Below are positions 50,026 through 59,492 of a stretch of 64,000 bases of DNA, piece by piece. Made by a program: the position numbers and the translations under genes. Origin of the DNA: Caballeronia glebae (GTDB lineage: Bacteria; Pseudomonadota; Gammaproteobacteria; Burkholderiales; Burkholderiaceae); the NCBI RefSeq assembly GCF_001545035.1, contig NZ_FCOJ02000004.1, forward strand, positions 1 through 64,000, in the 5' to 3' direction. Position 1 is the stretch's first letter, and every line of letters begins with the position of its first letter. The notes beneath the pieces were generated by a model. It was not told the DNA's origin. It was given only the letters and a program-made list of their open reading frames with translations, and did not search any database.

Positions 50026-51408
50026 TTATTTGGCCGGGCGGGTTTCGTCGGCTACCGGCTCGACCACGCTGAGAAGAAATAGCAGGCACAGTGTCGCCGT
50101 GCCGACCATGTAGAGAAAGACCGCGGTCCAGCTATAGCTGTCGAGCAGAAAGCCGACCGCGAGCGGTGCGCATGCGCCGCCGATCTGTCCGACCGAGTTG
50201 ACGATGCCGAACGCCGTCGGGTACGTGGCTTTGGTTGCGAGACCCATCGGATAAGCGGAGTAGCCCGCGAATCCGATGCCGAGCATCAGACCCGCGAGCA
50301 TCAGCGCGGCGCCGAGGTAAGCGACGCTGTCGGGTGCATCGATCAGCAGGAACGTCATGATCATCGTGCCGAGCGCGCCGAGCATCATCATCGGCTTGCG
50401 GCGGCCGCCGAGCAGGCGATCCGAGATGATGCCGCCGAGCATGTTGCCCGCCACCGCGCCGATGAAAGGCGCCGATGCGAGAAAGCCCATCTTCACCGAA
50501 GCGAAACCCTTCACCGTGACGAGATAAGTGGGAATCCACGAGATGAAGATGTTGCTGATGCCGATCATGCAGCCATATCCCAGCGCGATGCCGAAGATAT
50601 TCCACGAGCCGAAGACTTGGCGAATCGTTTCGAGTTGCGGCACGCGCTTCGTGCGATTGATTGCGTCGAGCCGGGGCATCGGCGTCATCCGCGCGCGGGA
50701 GAGCGACTTGCCGCTATGGCCGCCGACCGTCGTTTCATCGGCGATGTAGCGGCGCTCGGCGGGCGAGCAGAAGCGGTTCTCGCCCGGCGAGTTCGTCACG
50801 AAGAACATCCATACGACGGCGAGCAGAATGCCTGGAATCGCGAACACATAAAAGATCTCGCGCCATCCCCACAGGTTGATCACGATGAGGCACACCGATG
50901 GCACGATCAACGGCCCGAGCTTCGACGCGGCGATCCACAAGCCCGCGGCCGTGCCTTTTTCTTTTGCTGGAAACCATCGGTTGATGACGTTCGTGCAGCC
51001 GATGCCGAGCGGCCCTTCGGACAGGCCGAGACCCACGCGATATGTCATCAGCAAAAGTACCGATGACGTCGTGCCCATCAATCCCGTGAACACCGACGTG
51101 AGGATCATGAAGACGGAGAACAGCAAGCCGGTGGTCTTTTCGCTGAGCCGCTTATAGAGCAGCCCAACGGGAATTTGCACGAAGCCGTAGGCGAACGAGA
51201 ACAGACTCACGATCAAGCCGGCCTCGGTATTGGTGATGTGATATTCCTTCTTCAGATACGGCAGCGCGATGCCGAAGTTGGCGCGATCCGCACACGCGAT
51301 CGCCCAGATGCAGAACATCAATCCCATCACGACCCAGCGGTGTTTCGTGCGTATCTCCGCCACAGGTTCCGCTTTCGAGGAAGCGACGATGCCGTCAGCG
51401 TTGTTCAT
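50026..51408 (-). CDS. MFS transporter, anion:cation symporter (sugar-acid) type
   Basis: A 460-residue inner-membrane transporter with 12 predicted helices. Helix 1 reads MFCIWAIACADRANFGIALP with the ACS-family Asp-Arg-Ala-Asn signature. Then come ITNTEAGLIVSLFSFAYG, LGLSEGPLGIGCTNVINRWF and a central loop before the second half. Relatives such as GudP, GarP and ExuT import aldarates and aldonates. It diverges from a 2-hydroxyacid dehydrogenase, which suggests import of a hydroxy- or keto-acid substrate for that enzyme. Confidence 0.9.
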   Translation of the reverse strand: MNNADGIVASSKAEPVAEIRTKHRWVVMGLMFCIWAIACADRANFGIALPYLKKEYHITNTEAGLIVSLFSFAYGFVQIPVGLLYKRLSEKTTGLLFSVFMILTSVFTGLMGTTSSVLLLMTYRVGLGLSEGPLGIGCTNVINRWFPAKEKGTAAGLWIAASKLGPLIVPSVCLIVINLWGWREIFYVFAIPGILLAVVWMFFVTNSPGENRFCSPAERRYIADETTVGGHSGKSLSRARMTPMPRLDAINRTKRVPQLETIRQVFGSWNIFGIALGYGCMIGISNIFISWIPTYLVTVKGFASVKMGFLASAPFIGAVAGNMLGGIISDRLLGGRRKPMMMLGALGTMIMTFLLIDAPDSVAYLGAALMLAGLMLGIGFAGYSAYPMGLATKATYPTAFGIVNSVGQIGGACAPLAVGFLLDSYSWTAVFLYMVGTATLCLLFLLSVVEPVADETRPAK

Positions 51409-51663
51409 TGCGCTGTTGTCTCCGATGTAATTTTCGAGGCTTTATTATCGATATGCCTTCCAATGCTTCGAATTGTGGGGAGGGTGAGCAAGAGCGTCCA
51501 ATCTTTTATTGCTATTACTTGATTCCCGGATTGAATCGATCGGAACGCCGCCCGCGATGCTTCCATTCGTGGATCAATTGATAGCCTTTTGGGATTGGAC
51601 GTTATCGGCGAAACCCGACATCATCCGCTCCACATGGGAAACGAACACCACGGAGCACGCGAA

Positions 51664-52617
51664 TTGAAGCCGAGCATTCTGCAACTGAACCCTATCCTCG
51701 TACCCGCCATCAACGAAAAGCTGAATGCGCTCTATACGATGCATCGCCTGTTCGAGCAGGAAGATAAGGACGCGTATATCCGCGAGCACGGCGCATCGAT
51801 TCGCGGCGTGATCACGGGCGGGCATACGGGCATCTCTAACGATCTTATCGGGCGCTTGCCCGCATTGCAGGTTATCGCGGTGAACGGCGTTGGCACCGAT
51901 GCGGTCGACCTGCAATTCGCTCGTTCGCGCGGCCTTCCGGTAACGGGCACATTCGGCGCGTTGACCGAGGATGTCGCCGATCTCGCCATCGGTCTGATCC
52001 TGACGACACTGCGCGAGATCTGTCCCGGGAACGATTTCGTGAAGACCGGAAAGTGGCTGAAGAATCCGAGCCCGAGCGCGATTCCGTTGTCGCGCCGTTT
52101 CAGCGGCAAGCGCGTGGGTATCGTCGGGCTCGGCAAGGTGGGCCGTGCGATTGCGCAGCGCGCGGTCGCGTTCGGTTGCCCGATCTCTTATACGGACGTG
52201 CGCGAGATGCACGATATCGACTATCGCTTCGTGCCGGACCTGTTGTCGCTCGCGCGTGAAAGCGACATTCTCGTGCTCGCCGCCGCAGCCGATAAAGCGC
52301 AGGGCATCGTGGACGCCGCCGTGTTCGATGCATTGGGCAAGGACGGCTATCTCATCAACATCGCACGCGGCAAGCTCGTGGTGGAAAGCGATCTCGTCGA
52401 AGCGCTGTCGCGCGGCGTGATCGCGGGCGCGGGCCTCGACGTGTTCGTCGACGAACCGAATGTGCCCGCCGAATTGTTCGGCATGGATCGCGTCGTGCTG
52501 CAGGCGCATCGCGCGAGCGCAACGGTCGAATCGCGCACGGCGATGGGCGAGATGGTGCTCGCAAGTCTCGCTCAGGCTCTCGCGGGGCAACGCCCCGAAG
52601 GCAGCCTCACGACCTGA
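51664..52617 (+). CDS. D-2-hydroxyacid dehydrogenase (glyoxylate/hydroxypyruvate reductase-like)
   Basis: A 317-residue NAD(P)-dependent enzyme. The cofactor motif is VGIVGLGKVGRAIAQ at about residue 148. The catalytic Arg is in INIARGKLV, the Glu in FVDEPNVPAEL and the His in LQAHRASAT. TTG at 51664 is preferred: GGAG lies 8 nt upstream and homologues begin KPSILQLNP. An ATG at 51634 lacks a ribosome site. It reduces 2-oxoacids such as glyoxylate, hydroxypyruvate or 2-ketogluconate; the divergent sugar-acid transporter supports the last. Confidence 0.88.
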   Translation: MKPSILQLNPILVPAINEKLNALYTMHRLFEQEDKDAYIREHGASIRGVITGGHTGISNDLIGRLPALQVIAVNGVGTDAVDLQFARSRGLPVTGTFGALTEDVADLAIGLILTTLREICPGNDFVKTGKWLKNPSPSAIPLSRRFSGKRVGIVGLGKVGRAIAQRAVAFGCPISYTDVREMHDIDYRFVPDLLSLARESDILVLAAAADKAQGIVDAAVFDALGKDGYLINIARGKLVVESDLVEALSRGVIAGAGLDVFVDEPNVPAELFGMDRVVLQAHRASATVESRTAMGEMVLASLAQALAGQRPEGSLTT

Positions 52618-52684
52618 CGCACGCGCATGAACTCGCTCGGGACGAACATATAATGGTCGGCTATCACATCAACGTCGATTACGA

Positions 52685-53581
52685 ATGCTCGATCTCGGAC
52701 AAGTGCGTTGCTTCGTCGCGGCCGCGACGGAACTGAACTTCAGGCGCGCGGCTTCGCTGCTCAACATGACGCAGCCGCCGCTTTCCAGACAGATTCATCT
52801 GCTCGAAGAAAATCTCGGTGTGAAGCTATTCGAGCGCGTCGGCCGCACGGTCAGGCTGACGCCCGAAGGGCGCGTGTTTCTCGCCGATGCGACGCGCCTG
52901 CTCAATCTTTCCGAGCAAGCCGAGAGCACCGTGAGGCGCGCGAGCAAGGGCAAGACCGGGCGCGTGCGCATCGGCTTCACGGGCGCGGCGGGCTATGAAC
53001 TGATACCGGAATTGCTCGTCGCGGCGAAGCGCGATTTGCCCGATATCGATGTCGTGCTGCTCGAAATGATCTCCGTCGCGCAGATCGAAGCTTTCGAGGC
53101 GAACGCGATCGATCTCGGCTTCATGCGGCCGTTGCCTTCGCGGCAGAAAGTCGAGTTCCTTCTCGTCGACCGTGAGCCGATGATCGTCGCGCTGCCCGCG
53201 GGACACGCGCTGTGCCGCTTCGAACGACTCGAACTCAGTCAGTTGCATGAGCAGGCGTTCATCATGCATTCGCCCACGCACGGAAAATATTTCCACGACC
53301 GCATCCTGGGCATGCTCATCGCCGATGAAGTGAAGCCGCACTTCACGCAATACATCGATCAGACGCCGACCATTCTTTCGCTCGTGCGCGCGGGGCTGGG
53401 CGTTTCGATTCTGCCGGCGTCGTCGCAACGATTTCACTACGACAATGTCGAGTTCAGGGAAATTGCCGGCAATACCGTTCAGGCCGAAATGAGCATGGCG
53501 TGGCGCACCGATCAGGACAATCCCGCCGTCACGGCCTTCAGGCACATGGCGGCGGAATACTTTGCTACGCGGCGCGCGTAA
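52685..53581 (+). CDS. LysR family transcriptional regulator
   Basis: A 298-residue LysR regulator. The HTH is DLGQVRCFVAAATELNFRRA with SLLNMTQPPLSRQIHLLEEN, as in the CatR/BenM/CbnR subgroup. The effector domain follows from about residue 90 (VRIGFTGAAGYELIPELLVA). It begins 67 bp after the hydroxyacid dehydrogenase stop and its 3' end overlaps the convergent aminotransferase gene by 17 bp. It could control either the dehydrogenase or the polyamine genes. Confidence 0.92.
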   Translation: MLDLGQVRCFVAAATELNFRRAASLLNMTQPPLSRQIHLLEENLGVKLFERVGRTVRLTPEGRVFLADATRLLNLSEQAESTVRRASKGKTGRVRIGFTGAAGYELIPELLVAAKRDLPDIDVVLLEMISVAQIEAFEANAIDLGFMRPLPSRQKVEFLLVDREPMIVALPAGHALCRFERLELSQLHEQAFIMHSPTHGKYFHDRILGMLIADEVKPHFTQYIDQTPTILSLVRAGLGVSILPASSQRFHYDNVEFREIAGNTVQAEMSMAWRTDQDNPAVTAFRHMAAEYFATRRA

Positions 53582-54941
53582 TCGCGCGCGCGGTGGCGTC
53601 GATCGCCGCGCTGGCGCGGTCGACGATCTCGTCTATCTCGTCATGCGTGACGACGAGCGGCGGCGACAGCAACATGCGGTCGTGGCTCGCGCGCATCACG
53701 AGGTTGCTCGCGAAGCAGAAGTCGCGACACATCGCGCCGATATCGTCGCCATTGGCGAAGCGCTTTCTCGTCGCACGATCTTCGGCAAGCTGAATGCCCG
53801 CGACGAGTCCCACGCCCGCAATTTCACCGACGATCGGATGATCGCCCAGCGCTTCTCGCAATCGCTTCTGGAAGTACGGCCCCGCATCGTGCTTCACGCG
53901 CGCGACAATGCCTTCGTCGCGCAATAACTTCAGATTCGCCACCGCCGCCGCGGCCGCGACCGGATGTCCCGAATAGGTGAAGCCGTGATTGAACTCGCCG
54001 TTCTGCACGATTGGGTCCGCGATGCGATCCGAGAGTGCAACGGCGCCCATCGGCACGTAGCCGCTCGTCAGACCTTTTGCCATCGTGATGACATCCGGCT
54101 CGAAACCGAAGTGCTCGTGCGCGAACCATTCGCCCGTGCGCCCGAATCCGCCGATAACTTCGTCGGCAATCAAAAGCACATCATGCTTGCGGCAGATGCG
54201 TTCGACTTCAGGCCAATATCCCGATGGCGGAAAGATCACGCCGCCCGCGCCCTGAAAAGGCTCGCCGATGAACGCGGCGACGTTATCCGCACCGAGTTCG
54301 AGGATCTTGGCTTCTAGCTGACGCGCACGCGCGAGGCCGAAGGCTTCGGCATTCATCGCGCCGCCTTCGCCGAACCAGTAAGGCTGATCGATATGCGCGA
54401 CGTGTTCCATCTTCGAAGGCATCTGCTCGTGCATGTAGCTCATGCCGCCGAGCGTGGCGCCCGCGATGGTCGAACCGTGATAGGCGTTCGTGCGCGCGAT
54501 GACATGACGTTTCTTCGGCTGACCTTGCACGGCCCAATAGCGATGCACCGCGCGCAGCGCCGTATCGTTGGCTTCCGAGCCGCTGTTGCAATAGAGAAAG
54601 CGGTTGAACTTAGAAGGCGCCAACTCCGCGAGCAGCGCGGACAATTCCACTACCGGCGGATGAGTCGTCTTGAAGAAGGTGTTGTAGTAGGGCAGTTCCT
54701 GCATCTGTTTCAGCGCGGCATCGGCGAGTTCGCGGCGTCCATATCCGACGTTCACGCACCATAACCCCGCCATGCCGTCGATGATGCGATTGCCTTCCGA
54801 GTCCCACAGATACACGCCTTCGGCTTTCACGATCACGCGGCTGCCCGTACGATTGAGCGCGCCCATGTCGGAGAAAGGATGCATATGATGCGCGGCGTCG
54901 AGCGCGCGGTAATGCGCCGTCGAATCGATTCGATCGTTCAT
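53565..54941 (-). CDS. Class III aminotransferase (putrescine/beta-alanine:pyruvate type)
   Basis: A 458-residue PLP enzyme of the omega-aminotransferase group (SpuC-like). The aromatic/PLP segments NSGSEANDTALRAVHRYW and AYHGSTIAGATLGG are present, the PLP Asp is in LLIADEVIGGFGRTG, and the Schiff-base Lys is in VITMAKGLTSGYVP. It would move the amino group of putrescine or a related diamine to pyruvate. ATG at 54941 follows AAGGAG. It lies 14 bp after the glutamine-synthetase-like gene, forming a polyamine breakdown operon. Its stop overlaps the LysR gene. Confidence 0.9.
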   Translation of the reverse strand: MNDRIDSTAHYRALDAAHHMHPFSDMGALNRTGSRVIVKAEGVYLWDSEGNRIIDGMAGLWCVNVGYGRRELADAALKQMQELPYYNTFFKTTHPPVVELSALLAELAPSKFNRFLYCNSGSEANDTALRAVHRYWAVQGQPKKRHVIARTNAYHGSTIAGATLGGMSYMHEQMPSKMEHVAHIDQPYWFGEGGAMNAEAFGLARARQLEAKILELGADNVAAFIGEPFQGAGGVIFPPSGYWPEVERICRKHDVLLIADEVIGGFGRTGEWFAHEHFGFEPDVITMAKGLTSGYVPMGAVALSDRIADPIVQNGEFNHGFTYSGHPVAAAAAVANLKLLRDEGIVARVKHDAGPYFQKRLREALGDHPIVGEIAGVGLVAGIQLAEDRATRKRFANGDDIGAMCRDFCFASNLVMRASHDRMLLSPPLVVTHDEIDEIVDRASAAIDATARAITRAA

Positions 54942-54955
54942 GTCGTCGTCTCCTT

Positions 54956-56290
54956 TCAAACGTGCAGAAGCAAATGCTTGCGTTCCCACGAACTGATCAC
55001 GCGGAAGAACGCTTCGTATTCGGTCTCCTTCAGCGCGAGATAGGCGCGCACGAACTTCTCGCCGAACATCTCGGCAAGCGGCTCGCAAGCGCCCATTAGC
55101 GTGAGGCCTTCGTCGAGATTGCGCGGCAACTGATAAGGCTGTCGATAACCATCGCTCGCGAGCGGTGCGGTCGGTTCGAGATGTTGCGTCATGCCGAGAT
55201 AACCCGCTGCGAGCGTGGCGGCGATCGCGAGATAGGGATTGCAGTCGACGCCCGGTATGCGGTTCTCGATACGCCGTGCCTGCGGCGACGAATGCGGCAC
55301 GCGAAACCCGACGGTGCGGTTGTCATAGCCCCATTGCACATTGATCGGCGCGGCCATGAAGCGCGATAGCCTGCGATAAGAATTGATATACGGCGCGAAG
55401 ATCGGCATGAGCGCGGGCGTGTACTTCTGCAGGCCGGCGATATAGCTATGAAAAAGTTCTGTCGCTTCGCCTTCGCGGTTCGTGAAAAGATTGCGTCCGG
55501 TTTCTTCATCGACGACACTCTGATGCACGTGCATGGCCGAACCCGGCTCGTTTTCCATCGGCTTCGCCATGAACGTCGCATACATCTTGTGGCGCAGCGC
55601 CGCTTCTCGCACGGTGCGTTTGAAAAGAAACACGCGGTCCGCGAGATTGAGCGGATCGCCGTGCAGGAAATTGATTTCCATCTGCGCCGCGCCGACTTCA
55701 TGAATCAGCGTATCCACTTCGAGTTCCTGCACCTCGCAGTATTCGTAGATGTCTTCGAAGAGTGGATCGAACTCGTTGACAGCATCGATCGAATACGCCT
55801 GACGTCCCGTTTCCGCGCGCCCGGTTCTGCCCACGGGCGGTTGCAAGGGCAGATCGGGATCGCGATTCATATCGACGAGAAAGAATTCGAGTTCGGGCGC
55901 GACGACAGGCCGCCAGCCCTTCGATGCGAATTTGCTCAGCACTTCCCGCAGCACGCGGCGCGGCGATATGGCCACAGGCGTGCCGTCGAAATGCACGCAA
56001 TCGTGGATAACTTGCGCGGTCGGATCGGTGGCCCACGGAATCAGGCGGATCGTCGCGGGGTCGGGCACGCAGACCATGTCGGGATCGGTGACGCCGGTGA
56101 AGCTGCCATCGACGGGATAGTCGCCCGTCACGGTCTGGATCATCACGGCTTGCGGCAGGCGCATCGCTTCGCCGGATTCGAACTTGCTGCGCGGAATGAT
56201 CTTGCCGCGCGCGGTGCCCGCCATGTCGGGAATGATTGCTTCAACTTCGGTGATGCGATGCTTTCGCAGGAATTCGTCGATGCGTTCCAT
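54956..56290 (-). CDS. Glutamine synthetase family protein (gamma-glutamylpolyamine synthetase-like)
   Basis: A 444-residue GlnA-like ligase of the PuuA/SpuI group. It starts VEAIIPDMAGTARGKIIPRS; the metal-binding segment is APELEFFLVDMNRDP, then HEVGAAQMEINF, GSAMHVHQSVVD and NRTVGFRVPHSSPQARRIEN with the active-site loops. It joins glutamate to an amine such as putrescine using ATP. The adjacent aminotransferase supports this. The full gamma-glutamyl route would also need an oxidase, an aldehyde dehydrogenase and a hydrolase, which are not found here. Confidence 0.9.
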   Translation of the reverse strand: MERIDEFLRKHRITEVEAIIPDMAGTARGKIIPRSKFESGEAMRLPQAVMIQTVTGDYPVDGSFTGVTDPDMVCVPDPATIRLIPWATDPTAQVIHDCVHFDGTPVAISPRRVLREVLSKFASKGWRPVVAPELEFFLVDMNRDPDLPLQPPVGRTGRAETGRQAYSIDAVNEFDPLFEDIYEYCEVQELEVDTLIHEVGAAQMEINFLHGDPLNLADRVFLFKRTVREAALRHKMYATFMAKPMENEPGSAMHVHQSVVDEETGRNLFTNREGEATELFHSYIAGLQKYTPALMPIFAPYINSYRRLSRFMAAPINVQWGYDNRTVGFRVPHSSPQARRIENRIPGVDCNPYLAIAATLAAGYLGMTQHLEPTAPLASDGYRQPYQLPRNLDEGLTLMGACEPLAEMFGEKFVRAYLALKETEYEAFFRVISSWERKHLLLHV

Positions 56291-56775
56291 TTTCGTTCTC
56301 GTGTTTCGAAGAGGCGCAGGCTTCCACGGCCTTTGCTATGTATCGCAATGGCGCGAAGAAGGAAGGCGCGCGCGTTCATGCGTAGAGGCGCACGCGCGCG
56401 GACCCGTACTTGAGCGTCGAGAAAACGAAGAGAGGCGCTACGGCAGCAGCGAAGCCGCGCCGACGCAATGCACGGCGATGAACGCGCGCGCGGAAATGGC
56501 GTTGTGACGCCGCACGCAGCGGCGAGAGAGGACGGTCAGAACCGATAGGAAGCGGCGATCGGGAAGCTTGCCGCAGCGATCGGCGCGGGAGTTACGGCTC
56601 CAGCGTGCCAGAGGGCTTTGGACGTTCACGATAAGACTCGTTGGTCGAGTGGATTTGCAGAGCAATTGCCGATAACCACAATGGCCCTTCAGTCAGCGTA
56701 TACGAGACATAAACGCCGTCAATACGTTTTTTCCATGGGTCGCGCGCGTGACTATTTTGTTATGCAAGGAGACTA
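56291..56775. other. Divergent intergenic region, no gene seen
   Basis: About 485 bp between the polyamine ligase and the Liv permease genes, which are transcribed away from each other. Both promoters must lie here. I see no clear operator, promoter box or small gene. Confidence 0.5.
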
Positions 56776-58710
56776 TTGCTCAATTCATCGATAATGTCGG
56801 CTCTTTCAGTCGAAATGCCCATAGAGCCGATGCTCTCCAACCTGCTCGTTCAACTCGTCAATGGCCTCGCCGACGCCTGCGCGCTCTTTCTCGTCGCTTC
56901 AGGGCTGTCGCTCATCTTCGGCGTCACGCGCATCGTCAACTTCGCGCACGGCTCGCTCTATATGCTCGGCGTGTATGTCGCCTATAGCCTGACGAGCCGC
57001 TTCGGCGAAAGCGTCGCGGGCTTCTGGGCATCGGTCGCGGGCGCGGCGCTGCTGGTCGGCGCGATCGGCGCGGCGATCGAAGTGAGTGTGCTGAGGCGCA
57101 TCTATCGCGCGCCCGAGTTGTTTCATCTGCTTGCCACATTCGCGCTCGTGCTGATCATTCGCGATGCCGTGCTGCGGCTATGGGGACCGGAGGATCTGTT
57201 CGGCCCGCGCGCGCCGCATCTCGAAGGCGCCGTACAGATGCTCGGTCATGCAGTGCCCACTTACGATCTCGCGTTGATCGCCATCGGCCCGCTCGTGCTG
57301 TTTGCGCTCTGGTATGCGCTCACGCGCACGCGCTGGGGCACGCTCGTGCGCGCGGCGAGCGCGGATCGCGAGATGCTCGGCGCGCTCGGCGTCAATCAGG
57401 CGTGGCTCTTCACCGGCGTGTTCTTCGTCGGCGCGATGCTCGCGGGACTCGGCGGGGCGCTGCAGGTGCCGCGCATGTCGGCGAATCTTTCGCTCGATAT
57501 CGAGACCATCGGCAATGCGTTCGTCGTCGTCGTGGTCGGCGGCATGGGCTCGATTCCTGGCGCGTTCGTCGCGGCGCTCCTGATCGCCGAGATCAAGGCG
57601 ATGTGCATCGGCATAGGGCAGATATCGATCATGGGCATCGGCTTCTCGCTGTCGAAGTTCACGCTTGTCGCGGAGTTCGTCGTGATGGCCGTCGTGCTTG
57701 TGCTGCGTCCGTGGGGACTTTTCGGACGCGCGCAGACGATCGCGCGTTCCGCCGCGCCGGCGGATCAGCCGTTGCGTCCGGCCACGCGCAACATGAAGAT
57801 CGCCGCTGTTGTCTTTGTGATCGCGCTTGCGCTCGCGCCGCTCGCCGCCGATGCGTTTCCGTACATCCCCGTGTTGTTCGTCGAGATCATGATCGCGGTG
57901 CTGTTCGCCGCGAGCCTGCACTTCATCATGGGACCGGGCGGCATGCACTCGTTCGGCCACGCGGCGTATTTCGGTCTCGGCGCATACGGCGCGGCGCTGT
58001 TCCTCAAAGTGTTCGCGTTGCCGATGGAAGCAGCGCTCGTGCTCGGGCCGCTCATCGCCGGCATTGGCGCGATCGTGTTCGGCTGGTTTTGCGTGCGCTT
58101 GTCGGGCGTGTATCTCGCGATGCTCACGCTCGCGTTCGCGCAGATCGTCTGGTCGGTCGTCTTTCAGTGGGACGCGGTGACGGGCGGCAGCAACGGCATT
58201 CTGGGCATCTGGCCGTCGCCGTGGCTCTCATCTCCCGTCGCGTTCTATTACCTCACGCTCGTCTTTGCCGTGATCGGCGTATGGCTTCTGCGGCGCATGC
58301 TTTTCTCGCCGCTTGGTCTCGCGATGCGCGCGGGCCGCGATTCGCCGTTGCGCGCCGAAGCCATCGGCGTGAACGTCGCGCGCGTGCAGTGGGTCGCATT
58401 CGTCGTGGCGGCGCTCGTATGCGGATTCGCGGGCTCGCTCTATGCGTTTTCCAAAGGCAACATCTCGCCCGAAGCGATCAGCGTGGGCCGCTCCGTCGAT
58501 GGCCTCGTGATGGTCCTGCTCGGCGGCATCCAGACGCTCGCCGGTCCGATCGTCGGCGCGAGCGTGTTCACCTGGCTGCAAGATACCGTCGCGCGTCAGA
58601 CCGACTACTGGCAGGCGCTGCTCGGCGGCGCGATCCTCGTGCTGGTCATCGCGTTTCCGCAAGGCATCGCGGGTTTCGTGCGCGAGCGCTTCTTCAGGGA
58701 GGCGCAATGA
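56776..58710 (+). CDS. Fused LivH-LivM type ABC transporter permease
   Basis: A 644-residue protein joining two branched-chain amino-acid-type permeases. Residues about 20-310 are LivH-like (GLADACALFLVASGLSLIFG, TRIVNFAHGSLYMLGVY, VVVVGGMGSIPGAFVAALL). From about 335 it is LivM-like (HFIMGPGGMHSFGHAAYFGL, VRLSGVYLAMLTLAFAQIVW, LVMVLLGGIQTLAGPIVGA). TTG at 56776 has AAGGAGA just upstream; ATG at 56794 is the alternative. It is the first gene of a four-gene importer operon, and its stop overlaps the LivG gene. Confidence 0.92.
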   Translation: MLNSSIMSALSVEMPIEPMLSNLLVQLVNGLADACALFLVASGLSLIFGVTRIVNFAHGSLYMLGVYVAYSLTSRFGESVAGFWASVAGAALLVGAIGAAIEVSVLRRIYRAPELFHLLATFALVLIIRDAVLRLWGPEDLFGPRAPHLEGAVQMLGHAVPTYDLALIAIGPLVLFALWYALTRTRWGTLVRAASADREMLGALGVNQAWLFTGVFFVGAMLAGLGGALQVPRMSANLSLDIETIGNAFVVVVVGGMGSIPGAFVAALLIAEIKAMCIGIGQISIMGIGFSLSKFTLVAEFVVMAVVLVLRPWGLFGRAQTIARSAAPADQPLRPATRNMKIAAVVFVIALALAPLAADAFPYIPVLFVEIMIAVLFAASLHFIMGPGGMHSFGHAAYFGLGAYGAALFLKVFALPMEAALVLGPLIAGIGAIVFGWFCVRLSGVYLAMLTLAFAQIVWSVVFQWDAVTGGSNGILGIWPSPWLSSPVAFYYLTLVFAVIGVWLLRRMLFSPLGLAMRAGRDSPLRAEAIGVNVARVQWVAFVVAALVCGFAGSLYAFSKGNISPEAISVGRSVDGLVMVLLGGIQTLAGPIVGASVFTWLQDTVARQTDYWQALLGGAILVLVIAFPQGIAGFVRERFFREAQ

Positions 58711-59492
58711 GCTTGCTGTCCGTCGCGCATCTCTCGAAGTCATTCGACGGCGTGCAGGCTATCGACGACGTTTCCTTCGATCTCGAAGCGGGTCAGTTGC
58801 TCGCGCTCATCGGGCCGAACGGCGCGGGCAAGTCGACGTGCTTCAACATGATCAACGGTCAGCTCGAACCGACCGCGGGCGAGATCCGCCTCGACGGTCA
58901 CGATATCGCGGGCATGCGTCCGCGCGATATCTGGCGTCGCGGCGTGGGGCGCACGTTTCAGATCGCCGCGACCTTCAACTCGATGACCGTGCTCGAAAAC
59001 GTTCAGATGGCGTTGTTGTCGCACGATCGGCGCATCTACAGGCTTTTCAGTCGCGTCGCGTCATGGAAGGAAGACGAGGCGATGGCGTTGCTCGATCTCG
59101 TCGGCATGGCGACGCATGCGCGCCGCAGTTGCGCGGTGCTCGCATACGGCGACGTGAAGCGGGTCGAACTCGCGATCGCGCTGGCGAACCGTCCAAAGCT
59201 ATTGTTGATGGACGAACCGACCGCGGGCATGGCGCCGCAGGAACGCAACGAGCTCATGGCGCTCACCGCGCGTCTCGCGAAGGAGCGCAACATCGGCGTG
59301 CTGTTCACCGAGCACAGCATGGACGTGGTGTTCTCCCATGCGGACAGGTTGATCGTGCTCGCGCGCGGCCGCCTCATCGCGCAAGGCGATGCCGACACGA
59401 TCCGCAACGATGCACGCGTGCGCGAGGTCTATCTCGGCACGGGCGCGTCGTTCTCGCCGCGTGCGGCGCTGAGCGCGGGAGCATCGTCATGA
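58707..59492 (+). CDS. LivG-like ABC transporter ATP-binding protein
   Basis: A 261-residue ATPase. Walker A is GPNGAGKST, the Q-loop lies in GVGRTFQIAATF, the signature is the variant LAYGDVKRVELAIAL, and Walker B is LLLMDEPTAGMAPQE, followed by HSMDVVFSHADRLIV. It overlaps the permease stop by 4 bp (ATGA) and the LivF gene by 4 bp. Confidence 0.94.
   Translation: MSLLSVAHLSKSFDGVQAIDDVSFDLEAGQLLALIGPNGAGKSTCFNMINGQLEPTAGEIRLDGHDIAGMRPRDIWRRGVGRTFQIAATFNSMTVLENVQMALLSHDRRIYRLFSRVASWKEDEAMALLDLVGMATHARRSCAVLAYGDVKRVELAIALANRPKLLLMDEPTAGMAPQERNELMALTARLAKERNIGVLFTEHSMDVVFSHADRLIVLARGRLIAQGDADTIRNDARVREVYLGTGASFSPRAALSAGASS

Noticed and set aside
57180..58706. Upstream in-frame extension of the LivG gene
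   Set aside because: The extension is an out-of-frame reading of the permease; the ATG at 58707 overlaps the permease stop in the usual ATGA manner.
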